Source: Extensimonas vulgaris (GTDB taxonomy: Bacteria > Pseudomonadota > Gammaproteobacteria > Burkholderiales > Burkholderiaceae_C). From it: 64,000 bases of DNA. Shown piece by piece: positions 16,371 through 25,442 of the stretch. The stretch is from positions 1 through 64,000 of the forward strand of contig NZ_QPJU01000007.1 in assembly GCF_003337425.1 (NCBI RefSeq). Reading direction: 5' to 3'. The first letter of the stretch is position 1, and each line of letters opens with the position of its first letter. Under the pieces are notes generated by a model, which saw nothing but the letters and a program-made list of their open reading frames with translations, searched no databases and had not been told where the DNA came from. A program made the translations under genes and the position numbers.

Positions 16371-17519
16371 TCACATTCCCCGCGCCAGCTCCGCCGCATC
16401 GGTGAGCTGCAAAAACCGGTCGAGGATGTGGAAGTGGTCTTCAAAGAACTGGTCTTCCATGCCCGCGAGCGCGGCGATGGGCAGCCACTGCGCCTGCAGC
16501 GCGTCGTCGTCGGCCTGCACGGCGGGAAAAGGGGCGTTGCCGAGGTCGAAATAGTGCGCGTGCGTGATGGTGCGGCCGCGCTGGCTGCGTTCGGGGTGGT
16601 CGAAGACGTGCGCTTGGCGCAGCGCGGCGCGCAGGGCGGCCTCGGGCAGGGCGCAGTGCGTTTCTTCGGCGAGCTCGCGCAGGCACGATTGCCACAAAGT
16701 CTCTTTTTGCTCGATGAAGCCGCCGGGCACGGCGAGCTGGCCTTTGCCGGGCGCGTGCGCGCGGCGGATCACGAGCACGTGCTCCTGGCAGCGCAGCACG
16801 GCATCGACGGTGACGAATACGGGCGGGTAGGGCGCGCCGGCCCATGAGGCGCGGTAGTCGCGCAGCACGCGCCATTCGTGCTGCAGCGCGGCGTACTCTG
16901 GTTTTTGCGCAAAATCACGCAGAAAGGCAAGTGTGGCGGGCGGTATGTGCTCTTTCCATGGGAGCAAAGCGGCATCGACGGCGGCGAGGGTGGCGGCCGG
17001 GTCGGTGGCGGGATCGGCGAACAAGTCGGCGCTGCTGGGTGCGTCCGCTGCAGCGCTTGCGGGCGCAGCCGTGGCGGCGCCGAAGTAGGCGTCGCGCAGC
17101 GTGCTCGCATCGATGTCGCCCTGGCGCGGCAACGAAATCAGCGCCCAGCCGGGAAAGCTGCGCAGGTAGTTGCTCGTCGCGTCCTTGAAGTGGCCCACGA
17201 GCGCGATGCGCGCACCCGGTGCGGTCAGCGCGGCCACGCCGCGGCGCACGGCCTGCGCCCACACGGGTTCGTCGTAGTAGTCGCGCACGGGCAGCAGCTG
17301 CAGGCGAGCGCGCTCGGCTGCGGGCAGGGCCTGGCGCAGCATGTCGGCGCGCTCCTGCCACGTGAAGGGGTTGCGCGGCGAGCGCGCCTGCCAAGCCGAG
17401 CCTATGACCACGATCACCTGCCGCGCGCTGGCCAGCGCCTGGCGCAGCAGCGCGAGGTGCGCGTTGTGGACGGGCTCGAAGCGCCCGATGTAGATGGCGG
17501 TGTCGTAGGCTGCGGTCAT
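16371..17519 (-). CDS. bifunctional NMN adenylyltransferase / Nudix hydrolase (NadM-Nudix)
   Basis: A 382-residue fusion. The N-terminal nucleotidyltransferase has IGRFEPVHNAHLALL (the HxxH-type ATP site) and would make NAD+ from NMN. The C-terminal Nudix domain carries the box GGFIEQKETLWQSCLRELAE followed by ET, and would hydrolyse ADP-ribose or a related compound. The fused form is known from cyanobacteria and betaproteobacteria. The start at 17519 opens the nucleotidyltransferase fold; an in-frame ATG at 17555 is an alternative. Its 3' end faces the NAD+-degrading RES toxin across the C2/A1 repeats. Confidence 0.9.
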   Translation of the reverse strand: MTAAYDTAIYIGRFEPVHNAHLALLRQALASARQVIVVIGSAWQARSPRNPFTWQERADMLRQALPAAERARLQLLPVRDYYDEPVWAQAVRRGVAALTAPGARIALVGHFKDATSNYLRSFPGWALISLPRQGDIDASTLRDAYFGAATAAPASAAADAPSSADLFADPATDPAATLAAVDAALLPWKEHIPPATLAFLRDFAQKPEYAALQHEWRVLRDYRASWAGAPYPPVFVTVDAVLRCQEHVLVIRRAHAPGKGQLAVPGGFIEQKETLWQSCLRELAEETHCALPEAALRAALRQAHVFDHPERSQRGRTITHAHYFDLGNAPFPAVQADDDALQAQWLPIAALAGMEDQFFEDHFHILDRFLQLTDAAELARGM

Positions 17520-17573
17520 GGGGAAGTGGTGGTGGATGGGCCGGTTGGGATGCACGGGTGCAGCGAATGCCGC

Positions 17574-18194
17574 TCACGCAGTCGCGAACGCCCGGCGCGC
17601 GCCGACGTAGCGGGGGCGAAAGTAGCTGCTTTCGAGTGAATCGCGGCGCACGGTGCCGCCGCTCGACGGTGCATGCACGAATTGCGCTTGCCCCACGTAA
17701 ATGCCCATGTGCGAAAACAGCGCGCCGGTGGTGTTGAAAAACACCAGGTCGCCGCGCTGCAGTGCGTCGTCGTCCACCGGCTCGGTGGCTGCCGCCCATT
17801 CGGCGGTGCTGCGCGGCAGGCGGCGCGGCATCGCGCTGCCCTGGGCCACGTGGCTGAAGACGTAGTACACGAGGCCGCTGCAGTCAAAGCCGCCGTGCGG
17901 CGTGTTGCCGCCATAGGTGTAGGGCGTATTGATGACCAGCGTGGCGAGCGCCACAGCCTCCTCGCGGCCGCGCGGGTCGAGCTCCAGCGGCGGCTGCGTC
18001 GCGGGTGGGGGCATGCGGCTGGCGCGCGTCTGCCAGGGCGCGGCGCCGCTGGCGGCGTCACCGCTGCGGCGCGTGGGGCTGCTGCCGCAGCCGGCCAGCA
18101 CGAGCGCGCCGAAAAAACCCAGGGCCAGCGGACGGCGGGCGATGGTCGTGTGCGGGTACGGGTGCTGCGGTGGCGTTGCCAAATGGACAGTCAT
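17574..18194 (-). CDS. NlpC/P60 family cell-wall hydrolase, lipoprotein
   Basis: A 206-residue protein with an N-terminal lipobox LVLAGC, so lipid-anchored after signal peptidase II. The NlpC/P60 domain has catalytic Cys in GGFDCSGLVYYVF, His in FSHMGIYVG and a third polar residue in FVHAPSSGG. It would cleave peptidoglycan stem peptides. The gene is 54 bases upstream of the NadM-Nudix gene on the same strand. Confidence 0.9.
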   Translation of the reverse strand: MTVHLATPPQHPYPHTTIARRPLALGFFGALVLAGCGSSPTRRSGDAASGAAPWQTRASRMPPPATQPPLELDPRGREEAVALATLVINTPYTYGGNTPHGGFDCSGLVYYVFSHVAQGSAMPRRLPRSTAEWAAATEPVDDDALQRGDLVFFNTTGALFSHMGIYVGQAQFVHAPSSGGTVRRDSLESSYFRPRYVGARRAFATA

Positions 18195-18215
18195 TTTGGC
18201 CTCCAGTGCTGATGT

Positions 18216-18256
18216 ATCAAGCGCTGGAAGCTATTTTGTCGATAGCTTCCAGCGTT
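18216..18256. terminator. perfect hairpin between metK and the NlpC gene
   Basis: CGCTGGAAGCTAT and ATAGCTTCCAGCG form a 13-bp perfect stem with a 7-base loop. It contains the AGCTAT...GCGCTTG-type motif that recurs between genes here. Its place behind metK suits a terminator or transcript-stabilising hairpin, though no long T-tract follows. Confidence 0.55.
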
Positions 18257-18319
18257 GACAAGACTTTGGCGCTGGGGTTGTCGTTGCAGGCACCATGGCG
18301 CGCAAGCGGCCGCCGCGCC

Positions 18320-19507
18320 TCAAAGCCCTGCAGCGGCGCGCAGCAGCGCGGCTTTGTCGGTGCGCTCCCAGCTGAACTCGGGCTCTTCGCGGCCAAAGTG
18401 GCCGTAAGCGGCGGTTTTGCCGTAGATGGGGCGCTGCAGGTCGAGCATCTGGATGATGCCCTTGGGGCGCAGGTCGAAGTGTTCGCGCACGAGTTTGGCG
18501 ATCTCGGCGTCGGGAAGGGCGCCCGTGCCTTCGGTGTAGATGGTGATGTTGATGGGCTCGGCCACGCCGATCGCGTACGAGACCTGGATCTGGCACTGGC
18601 GCGCCAGGCCCGCGGCGACGATGTTCTTGGCCACGTAGCGCGCGGCGTAGGCGGCCGAGCGGTCGACCTTGGTCGGGTCCTTGCCGCTGAAGGCACCACC
18701 GCCGTGCGGGCAGGCGCCGCCGTAGGTGTCGACAATGATTTTGCGCCCGGTCAGGCCGCAGTCGCCCTGCGGCCCGCCGATCACGAAGCGCCCCGTGGGG
18801 TTGATGAGGTAGCGCGTGCCCGCCAGCCACTCCTTGGGAAGCACGGGCTTGATGATTTCTTCGATCACGGCCTCGATGAAGCTCGGCTTCATTTTGGTGG
18901 GCGTCTCGGACTGGTCGGGGTGGTGCTGCGTCGAGAGCACCACGGTGTCTATGCTGTGCGGCTTGCCATCGACGTAACGCAGCGTGATCTGGCTCTTGGC
19001 GTCGGGGCGCAGAAAGGGCAGGCGCCCGTCCTTGCGCAGCTGCGCCTGGCGCTCGACCAGGCGGTGCGCGTAGTAGATGGGCGCGGGCATGAGCTCGGGC
19101 GTCTCGTCGCAGGCGTAGCCGAACATCAGGCCCTGGTCGCCGGCGCCGGTGTTGAGGTAGTCGTCGCTCGCATGATCGACGCCCTGCGCGATGTCGTTGC
19201 TTTGCTTGTCGTAGGCCACGAGCACGGCGCAGCCTTTGTAGTCGATGCCGAACGCGGTGTCGTCGTAGCCTATGCGGCGGATGGTGTCGCGCGCCACCTG
19301 GATGTAATCGACGTGCGCGTTGGTGCTGATCTCGCCGGCGAGCACCACCAGGCCGGTGTTGGTCAGCGTCTCGGCGGCCACGCGCGAGCGCGGGTCTTGT
19401 GCGAGGAGGGCGTCGAGGATGGCGTCGGAAATTTGGTCGGCGACCTTGTCGGGGTGGCCTTCGGAAACCGATTCGGACGTGAAGAGAAAGCTGTTCGCCA
19501 GTTCCAT
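18320..19507 (-). CDS. metK: S-adenosylmethionine synthetase
   Basis: A 395-residue enzyme that makes S-adenosylmethionine from methionine and ATP. Visible are [20 protein letters not shown] (ATP and metal site), [31 protein letters not shown] and [19 protein letters not shown]. Full length for the family. A leader hairpin that covers its Shine-Dalgarno is described separately. Confidence 0.97.
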   Translation of the reverse strand: MELANSFLFTSESVSEGHPDKVADQISDAILDALLAQDPRSRVAAETLTNTGLVVLAGEISTNAHVDYIQVARDTIRRIGYDDTAFGIDYKGCAVLVAYDKQSNDIAQGVDHASDDYLNTGAGDQGLMFGYACDETPELMPAPIYYAHRLVERQAQLRKDGRLPFLRPDAKSQITLRYVDGKPHSIDTVVLSTQHHPDQSETPTKMKPSFIEAVIEEIIKPVLPKEWLAGTRYLINPTGRFVIGGPQGDCGLTGRKIIVDTYGGACPHGGGAFSGKDPTKVDRSAAYAARYVAKNIVAAGLARQCQIQVSYAIGVAEPINITIYTEGTGALPDAEIAKLVREHFDLRPKGIIQMLDLQRPIYGKTAAYGHFGREEPEFSWERTDKAALLRAAAGL

Positions 19508-19515
19508 TGAATAAA

Positions 19516-19562
19516 CTCCTGTGTTTGCGGCTTTTGGGGCGTTGCCCTCGGCTCACAGGAGC
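19516..19562 (-). promoter_or_regulatory. metK leader hairpin sequestering the ribosome binding site
   Basis: On the minus strand CTCCTGTG (19554-19561) can pair with CACAGGAG (19517-19524). The latter contains the AGGAG Shine-Dalgarno located 8 bases before the metK ATG. A nested stem GGGC/GCCC lies between. This is the geometry of a translational switch; it does not match a SAM or SAH riboswitch class that I can name with certainty. Confidence 0.5.
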
Positions 19563-19639
19563 TGTGGCGAACGCTTTAGCAGATTTGTTTTACGTCGCCC
19601 TGCAAGTTGCTCATTTAACTCAGCGACCTTTTCATTCTA

Positions 19640-20482
19640 ATGCTTCTTTTCTTGCGCTTTCTGGCCGTGCTGCCCTTGGGGTTGCTGCACGGCCTTGGGG
19701 CTTTGCTCGGTTGGGTGGTATTCGCCCTTTCGCCCACGTACCGCCGGCGTTTTCTGGAGAACGCGGCGCAGGCCGGGTATGCGTTCGCGCAGGTGCGCGC
19801 GGCCGTGGGCCATGCGGGGCGCATGGTGGCCGAACTGCCGCGCCTGTGGCTGGGCCGTCCGCCGCCTTGCACCATGCACGGCGCCGAGTGCATAGAGCGC
19901 GCCTGGGCTGCGGGGCGGGGCATCGTGTTCCTCACGCCGCACCTCGGCTGCTTCGAAATGTCGGTGCAGAGGGCGGCGCAGCGCTGGGGTGCCGATCACG
20001 GGCCGATCACGGTGCTGTACCGGCCCGCGCGCCAGGCCTGGCTTGCGCGCTTTCAGGAGACGGCGCGCAACCGCCCCGGCGTGCAGGCCGTGCCCACCAC
20101 GCTCCCCGGCGTGCGCAGCATGATCCGGGTCTTGCGTCGCGGCGGCGCCGTGGGCCTGCTGCCCGACCAGGTGCCACCCGAAGGGCAGGGGCTGTGGGTG
20201 CCGTTTTTCGGCCGCCCGGCCTACACCATGACGCTCGCCGCGCGCCTCGTGCAGCAGACGGGCGCGGCCATCATCCTCGCGCGCTGCGAACGGCTTTCGT
20301 GGGGGCGCGGCTACGTGTTGTATGTGGAACCCGGCCCGCAGCTCGCACCGGACATGGAGGCCGCGCTGCGGCAGATCAACGAGGCCATGGAGCGGCTGAT
20401 CCGCGCCTGCCCCGAGCAATACCTGTGGGGCTACGGGCGCTACAAAAAACCGCGTGTGGAACGGATGGAGGCTGCGGCATGA
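19640..20482 (+). CDS. LpxL/HtrB-type lipid A acyltransferase, first copy
   Basis: A 280-residue inner-membrane acyltransferase with an N-terminal membrane segment (LRFLAVLPLGLLHGLGALLG), the HX4E motif HLGCFE (His about 101), RYxK-type later motifs (RPARQAWL) and GLLPDQVPPEGQGLWVPFFG. It would add a secondary acyl chain to lipid A precursor. It is divergent from metK (132 bases between starts) and overlaps the next, homologous gene by four bases. Confidence 0.88.
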   Translation: MLLFLRFLAVLPLGLLHGLGALLGWVVFALSPTYRRRFLENAAQAGYAFAQVRAAVGHAGRMVAELPRLWLGRPPPCTMHGAECIERAWAAGRGIVFLTPHLGCFEMSVQRAAQRWGADHGPITVLYRPARQAWLARFQETARNRPGVQAVPTTLPGVRSMIRVLRRGGAVGLLPDQVPPEGQGLWVPFFGRPAYTMTLAARLVQQTGAAIILARCERLSWGRGYVLYVEPGPQLAPDMEAALRQINEAMERLIRACPEQYLWGYGRYKKPRVERMEAAA

Positions 20483-21390
20483 TGCAGCAACAAGAAAAAA
20501 AGAAGACGGACAAAGGCTCGCTCGGCGGGCACCTGGGCGTGGCCTTCATGCATGTGCTCGCGCCGCTGCCGCTGCCCGTGCTGCGCGCGCTCGGCTGGGG
20601 CGTTGGCCAGGTGCTCTACGTGCTCGCGGCGCAGCGGCGCAAGATCGCACTGCGCAATCTGGAGCTGTGCTTTCCGCAGGTGCCGCCGCGCCAGCGCCGG
20701 CGCTGGGCGCGTGAGAGCTTCGTGGCGTTTTGCCAGACCTGGCTGGACCGCAGCTGGCTCTGGTTCGGCCCGCGCGCGCTGGTTGAGCGCCGCGTCCAGC
20801 TGCAAGGCGCGGTTCAAGAGCTCGAGGGCGACACGCCGACCATCATCTTCGCGCCGCATTTTTACGGCATGGACGCGGGCGGGCTTGCGCTGCCACTGCG
20901 CACGAGCCGCGCATTCACCTCGATTTTTTCCACGCACCCCAACCCCGCCATAGACGCCTGGCTGCGCGCGGGGCGCCAGCGCTTTGGCGACGTGCGCATG
21001 CTCAACCGCGCCGACGGCGTCAAACCCATCATCGCCAATCTGCGCCAGGGCGGCTTGCTGTATTTGTTGCCGGACATGGACTTTGGCGCCAAGGATTCGG
21101 TGTTCGTGCCCTTTTACGGCGTGCCCGCGGCTACCGTGCCTTCGCTGTCGCGCTTTGCGCGCCTGGGGCGGGCCAAGGTGGTGGGCATGTTCACGCGCAT
21201 CACGCCCGAGGGCTACGTGGCCGAGCTCACGCCCGCCTGGCCCAACTTCCCGAGCGAGGACGTGGAAGCCGACACCGCCGAGATGAACCGGCGCCTGCAA
21301 AGCTACATCGACACCATGCCCGGCCAGTATTACTGGGTGCACCGGCGCTTCAAAACGCGTCCGCCAGGCGAACCGCCGGTTTATGAATGA
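20479..21390 (+). CDS. LpxL/HtrB-type lipid A acyltransferase, second copy
   Basis: A 303-residue homologue of the preceding gene, with HFYGMD as HX4D motif, LLYLLPDMDFGAKDSVFVPFYG and a C-terminal PGQYYWVHRRFKTRP typical of LpxL. Two tandem acyltransferases of different sequence suggest the two secondary acylations of lipid A. The ATG overlaps the preceding stop. Confidence 0.9.
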   Translation: MMQQQEKKKTDKGSLGGHLGVAFMHVLAPLPLPVLRALGWGVGQVLYVLAAQRRKIALRNLELCFPQVPPRQRRRWARESFVAFCQTWLDRSWLWFGPRALVERRVQLQGAVQELEGDTPTIIFAPHFYGMDAGGLALPLRTSRAFTSIFSTHPNPAIDAWLRAGRQRFGDVRMLNRADGVKPIIANLRQGGLLYLLPDMDFGAKDSVFVPFYGVPAATVPSLSRFARLGRAKVVGMFTRITPEGYVAELTPAWPNFPSEDVEADTAEMNRRLQSYIDTMPGQYYWVHRRFKTRPPGEPPVYE

Positions 21391-21444
21391 AATTGGCCTC
21401 TAGCCAAGGCGGGACAAGCGCTGACAGCTATCGTTTTTGGGTTT

Positions 21445-22302
21445 TCAGGTGTCGTCCTCGGTGGGCTCCGGGGCGGGTGCGGCAGGCGCGGGTGACGTGG
21501 CCGGCGCCGCGGGCGCGTCCTGGGTCGTGGCCGGATGTGCCCATTGCCACAGCAGCTGCGCAACGTCTTCCACACCCTGCTTTTTGAGCGCAGAAAACAG
21601 CCGCACCTCGCCACCGCCAGCCTGCAGGCGCGTGATCGATAGCACCTTGGCCTGTTCGGCGCGCGTGAGTTTGTCGGCCTTGGTGAGCAGCACGAGGAAC
21701 TTGAGCCCCTGCTCGACGCGCGGGCGCATGATTTCGAGCAGCGCCTCGTCGAGCTCGGTCAGCCCCAGGCGCGGATCGCACAGCAGCACGATGCCGCTCA
21801 GGCTCGCGCGGCTCACGAGGTAGTTCACCATCACCTGCTGCCAGCGCTGCTTGTCGCTGCGCGACACCGCGGCGTAGCCGTAGCCCGGCAGGTCGGCAAA
21901 AACGGCGTCGGTCACGCCCTGCCTGCCCAGCGCGAACAGATTGATGTGCTGCGTGCGCCCGGGCCGTTTGGAGGCAAAGGCCAGCTGCTTTTGCTGCGTC
22001 AGCGTGTTGATGCAGGTCGATTTGCCTGCATTCGAGCGGCCTACGAAGGCGATCTCGGGCACTTCGACGGGCGGCAACTGGTGCAGCTGCGCGGCGGTCG
22101 TGAAAAAGCGCGCGGTGTGCAGCCAGCCCATGGCGGTCTTGGCGTCGGGCAGCGCAGAGGCGGGTGCAGAGGCGGGTGCAGAGGCGGGTGCAGAGGCGGG
22201 TGCAGAGGCGGGTGCAGAGGCGGGTGCAGAGGCGGGTGCAGAGGCGGGTGCAGAGGGTGTAGCAGGGGCGGCTGCTTGCGGGGCGGGAGAATCGGTGGTC
22301 AT
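21445..22302 (-). CDS. engB: ribosome biogenesis GTPase YsxC/EngB
   Basis: A 285-residue GTP-binding protein with G1 GRSNAGKST, G2 region GRTQHINLF, G3 DLPGYGYA, G4 TKADKL and G5 FSALKK. It assists large-subunit assembly. Before the GTPase domain lies a Pro/Ala/Ser stretch encoded by eight 12-bp repeats, and the C-terminus is also Ala/Pro-rich; these tails are outside the family fold. The start at 22302 is the Met before the repeat; a start inside or after the repeats is possible. Confidence 0.93.
   Translation of the reverse strand: MTTDSPAPQAAAPATPSAPASAPASAPASAPASAPASAPASAPASAPASALPDAKTAMGWLHTARFFTTAAQLHQLPPVEVPEIAFVGRSNAGKSTCINTLTQQKQLAFASKRPGRTQHINLFALGRQGVTDAVFADLPGYGYAAVSRSDKQRWQQVMVNYLVSRASLSGIVLLCDPRLGLTELDEALLEIMRPRVEQGLKFLVLLTKADKLTRAEQAKVLSITRLQAGGGEVRLFSALKKQGVEDVAQLLWQWAHPATTQDAPAAPATSPAPAAPAPEPTEDDT
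22154..22249. repeat. 12-bp tandem repeat, eight units, in the 5' part of engB
   Basis: GCAGAGGCGGGT is repeated eight times without mismatch, read on the minus strand as Ala-Pro-Ala-Ser units. Perfect identity indicates recent expansion. The frame is preserved, so copy number may vary between strains. Confidence 0.95.
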
Positions 22303-22436
22303 GGGATCGAAGAAAGAATGGCGGCGCGCGCAAGCGGTGCATCGCGGCAAGGGGGCGGTGAGTGCAAGAAGGCCGGGGCTGCATTGTAGAATCGCCCCGT
22401 TTTGCGCATTCCTCCAACGATACAGACCCTCGACAT

Positions 22437-23078
22437 ATGAAGTTGCTCGCCTCCTTGCTGACGGCTGCCGCACTGGCAGCACCCGTTTTGCCGGCCTTCG
22501 CGGCGGGCGAATCCCCTGCAACGAAGCCCCGGGCCGCCAAGCCCGACCTGGCCAAGGGCGAAGCCAGCTTCGGTGCGGTGTGCGCGGCCTGCCACGCGGC
22601 GGACGGCAATTCGACCATTGCGGCCAACCCCAAGCTCGCGCAGCAGCACCCCGAATACCTGTTCAAGCAGTTGCAGGACTTCAAGTCCGGCAAGCGCAAC
22701 AACGCCATCATGAAGGGCTTTGCCTCGGCCCTTTCCGAAGAAGAGATGAAAAACATCGCCTGGTGGGTGGCCTCCAAGCCCGCCAAGCCGGGCTTTGCGA
22801 AAGACAAAGACCTGGTGATGCTCGGCGAGCGCATCTACCGCGGTGGCATCGCCGACCGCCAGATCGCGGCCTGCGCCGGTTGCCACAGCCCCAACGGTGC
22901 CGGCATTCCCGTGCAATATCCGCGCCTGTCGGGCCAACATTCCGAGTATGTGGCCGCGCAGCTGATCGCCTTCCGCGATGGTGTGCGCACCAACAGCCCG
23001 CAGATGACGCAGGTCGCGGCCAAGCTCAACGACCGTGAAATCCGCGCCGTGGCCGATTACATCGCCGGCCTGCGCTGA
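22437..23078 (+). CDS. cytochrome c4 (dihaem c-type cytochrome)
   Basis: A 213-residue periplasmic dihaem protein. It has a signal peptide (LLTAAALAAPVLPAFAAG), haem sites CAACH and CAGCH, and axial Met candidates in each half (NAIMKGFA, NSPQMTQVA). Cytochrome c4 carries electrons from the bc1 complex to terminal oxidases. It lies divergent from engB and just upstream of the ResB/CcsA haem-attachment genes, with which it is functionally linked. Confidence 0.92.
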   Translation: MKLLASLLTAAALAAPVLPAFAAGESPATKPRAAKPDLAKGEASFGAVCAACHAADGNSTIAANPKLAQQHPEYLFKQLQDFKSGKRNNAIMKGFASALSEEEMKNIAWWVASKPAKPGFAKDKDLVMLGERIYRGGIADRQIAACAGCHSPNGAGIPVQYPRLSGQHSEYVAAQLIAFRDGVRTNSPQMTQVAAKLNDREIRAVADYIAGLR

Positions 23079-23133
23079 CAACCCCGACACCGCCGGCTGC
23101 GCTGGCGGCGCCGGAACCAAGCACACACGATAA

Positions 23134-23182
23134 GCTCCAAAAAGGGCAGGCCTGTTCGGATGAGGGCCGGCCCTTTTTGCTT
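23134..23182 (+). terminator. intrinsic terminator behind cytochrome c4
   Basis: AAAAAGGGCAGGCC and GGGCCGGCCCTTTTT form a GC stem with flanking A and T runs, followed by GCTTTTGA. It separates the cytochrome gene from resB. Confidence 0.7.
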
Positions 23183-23213
23183 TTGACCCTCGCTCAGCTT
23201 CCTCCTCTGCTCC

Positions 23214-25442
23214 ATGTCTGAATCCACCCAGGGCGTGCGCCTGCGCCGCGGCTCCGAGGCTTTGCGCACTGGCATCGAGCTGCTGTCGTCGATGCGCTTT
23301 GCGATCGCGCTGCTCACGGTGATCTGCATTGCCTCGGTCATAGGCACCGTGCTCAAGCAGCACGAACCGGCGGCGAATTACGTCAACCAGTTCGGGCCGT
23401 TCTGGGCCGAGCTGTTCTTGACGCTGCGCCTCAACACCATTTACAGCGCGTGGTGGTTTTTGCTGATTTTGGCGTTTTTGGTGCTCAGCACCTCGCTGTG
23501 CATCGCGCGCAACACGCCCAAGATTCTGGCCGACCTCAAGACCTACAAAGAAAACATCCGCGTGCAAAGCCTGCGCGCCTTCCACCACCGGGCCGAGGCC
23601 GACCTGCCCGAAACGCCCGAGGCCGCCGCGCAACGCATAGGCCAGCAGCTCGCGCGCAAGGGCTGGAAGGTGCGTCTGCAGCAGCGCGCGCCGGTGGGGC
23701 CAACAGGCGAGGGCGCGGCGGGCGCGGGCTGGATGGTCGCAGCCAAGGCCGGCGCCGCGAACAAGATCGGCTACATCGCCGCGCACAGCGCCATCGTGCT
23801 GATCTGCCTGGGCGGCCTGTTCGACGGCGACCTGATCGTGCGTGCGCAAATGCTGCTCGGCGGCAAGACGCCGTACCGCGGCGGCGGTTTGATTTCCGAG
23901 GTGCCGGCCGAGCATCGCCTCTCTGCAAGCAACCCGACCTTCCGCGGCAACCTGCTCGTGGCCGAGGGCACGCAGTCCGACACGGCCATTTTGAGCCAGT
24001 CGGACGGCGTGCTGCTGCAGGAGCTGCCGTTTGCGATCGAGCTCAAGAAGTTCATCGTCGAGCATTACTCCACGGGCATGCCCAAGCTGTTCGCGAGCGA
24101 GATCGTGATCCATGACAAGGCCACGGGCGCGCAAGTGCCCGCGCGCGTCGAGGTCAACCACCCCGCGAGCTACCGCGGCATCGAGATTTACCAGTCGAGC
24201 TTCGACGACGGCGGCTCGCGCCTCAAGCTTCACGCCTACCCCATGGGCGCGAACGTCGCGCCCTTCGACCTCGAAGGCGTGGTCGGCGGCTCGGCGCGGC
24301 TCGACCGCGTGGCCGCGCATGGCGCCGGCAATGCCGCGCTGCAAACCCTGACCGTGGAATTCACCGCGCTGCGCACCATCAACGTGGAGAATTTTGGCAA
24401 CCCCGGCGGCTCGGGCGCCGACGCGCGCAAGGTCGATCTGCGCGCTTCGATCGAAGAACGTCTGGGCGCCGCGAACAAGGCCGGCAAGCCCAAGGAGCTG
24501 CGCAACGTGGGCCCGAGCGTGGGCTACAAGCTCCGCGACGCGGCCGGGCAGGCGATCGAATTCCACAACTACATGCTGCCCGTCGATCTGGGCGACGGCG
24601 TGCCGGTGTTTCTGCTCGGCGTGCGCACGCGCACCGACGAGCCCATGCGCTACCTGCGCATTCCGGCCGACGAGCAAGGGCGCATGGACGGCTTCATGCG
24701 CCTGCGCGCCGCGCTGGCCGACCCCGAGGCGCGCGCGCAGGCCGTGCAGCGCTACGTGGCCAAGGCGCTCGAGGCCGCGCGCCCCGAACTCGCGCAGCAA
24801 CTCACGCAGTCCGCCGCGCGCGCGCTCGCGCTGTTTGCGGGCGATGACGGTCAGGCGTCCGCGCACGGTGCGCCACAGGGCACAGCACGCGGCGGGCTGC
24901 AGGCGGTGTCTGACTTCATTGAGGCCAACGTGCCCGAGGCCGAGCGCGGCAAGGCCGCTGAGGTGCTGGTGCGCATCCTCAACGGCAGTCTGTTCGAGCT
25001 GCTGCAGCTCACGCGCGAGCGCGCCGGGCTCGCGCCGCTTGCCGCCGACGAGCACGCCCGCGCCTTCATGACGCAGGCCGTGCTCGCGCTCAGCGACGCG
25101 CAAAATTACCCGGCGCCGTTCGCGCTCGAGCTCACGGACTTCACCCAGGTGCAGGCCAGCGTGTTCCAGGTTGCGCGTGCCCCTGGCAAGAACGTTGTCT
25201 ATCTGGGTTGCGCTTTGCTGATTTTGGGCGTTTTTGCCATGCTCTACGTGCACGAGCGGCGCGTGTGGGTCTGGCTTGCGCCGCACGGCGATGCAAACGG
25301 CCCGGCGCCAGGGCAAGAGGCTGCGCGCACGCACGCCACCATGGCGCTGTCGAGCAACCGCAGAACCATGGACGGCGACCGGGAGTTTGCCCAGCTCGCA
25401 GAGCAACTGATAGGGGCGCGGCCCCAGGAAGGCAAGGCATGA
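23214..25442 (+). CDS. resB: cytochrome c biogenesis protein ResB (Ccs1)
   Basis: A 742-residue membrane protein of system II cytochrome c maturation. It has three N-terminal membrane segments (SMRFAIALLTVICIASVIGTVL, WWFLLILAFLVLSTSLCIARN, IGYIAAHSAIVLICLGGLFDG), a long periplasmic ResB domain (NHPASYRGIEIYQSSFDDGG) and a final segment (NVVYLGCALLILGVFAMLYVHERR). With CcsA it exports haem and attaches it to CXXCH apocytochromes. Its stop overlaps the ccsA start. Confidence 0.93.
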   Translation: MSESTQGVRLRRGSEALRTGIELLSSMRFAIALLTVICIASVIGTVLKQHEPAANYVNQFGPFWAELFLTLRLNTIYSAWWFLLILAFLVLSTSLCIARNTPKILADLKTYKENIRVQSLRAFHHRAEADLPETPEAAAQRIGQQLARKGWKVRLQQRAPVGPTGEGAAGAGWMVAAKAGAANKIGYIAAHSAIVLICLGGLFDGDLIVRAQMLLGGKTPYRGGGLISEVPAEHRLSASNPTFRGNLLVAEGTQSDTAILSQSDGVLLQELPFAIELKKFIVEHYSTGMPKLFASEIVIHDKATGAQVPARVEVNHPASYRGIEIYQSSFDDGGSRLKLHAYPMGANVAPFDLEGVVGGSARLDRVAAHGAGNAALQTLTVEFTALRTINVENFGNPGGSGADARKVDLRASIEERLGAANKAGKPKELRNVGPSVGYKLRDAAGQAIEFHNYMLPVDLGDGVPVFLLGVRTRTDEPMRYLRIPADEQGRMDGFMRLRAALADPEARAQAVQRYVAKALEAARPELAQQLTQSAARALALFAGDDGQASAHGAPQGTARGGLQAVSDFIEANVPEAERGKAAEVLVRILNGSLFELLQLTRERAGLAPLAADEHARAFMTQAVLALSDAQNYPAPFALELTDFTQVQASVFQVARAPGKNVVYLGCALLILGVFAMLYVHERRVWVWLAPHGDANGPAPGQEAARTHATMALSSNRRTMDGDREFAQLAEQLIGARPQEGKA

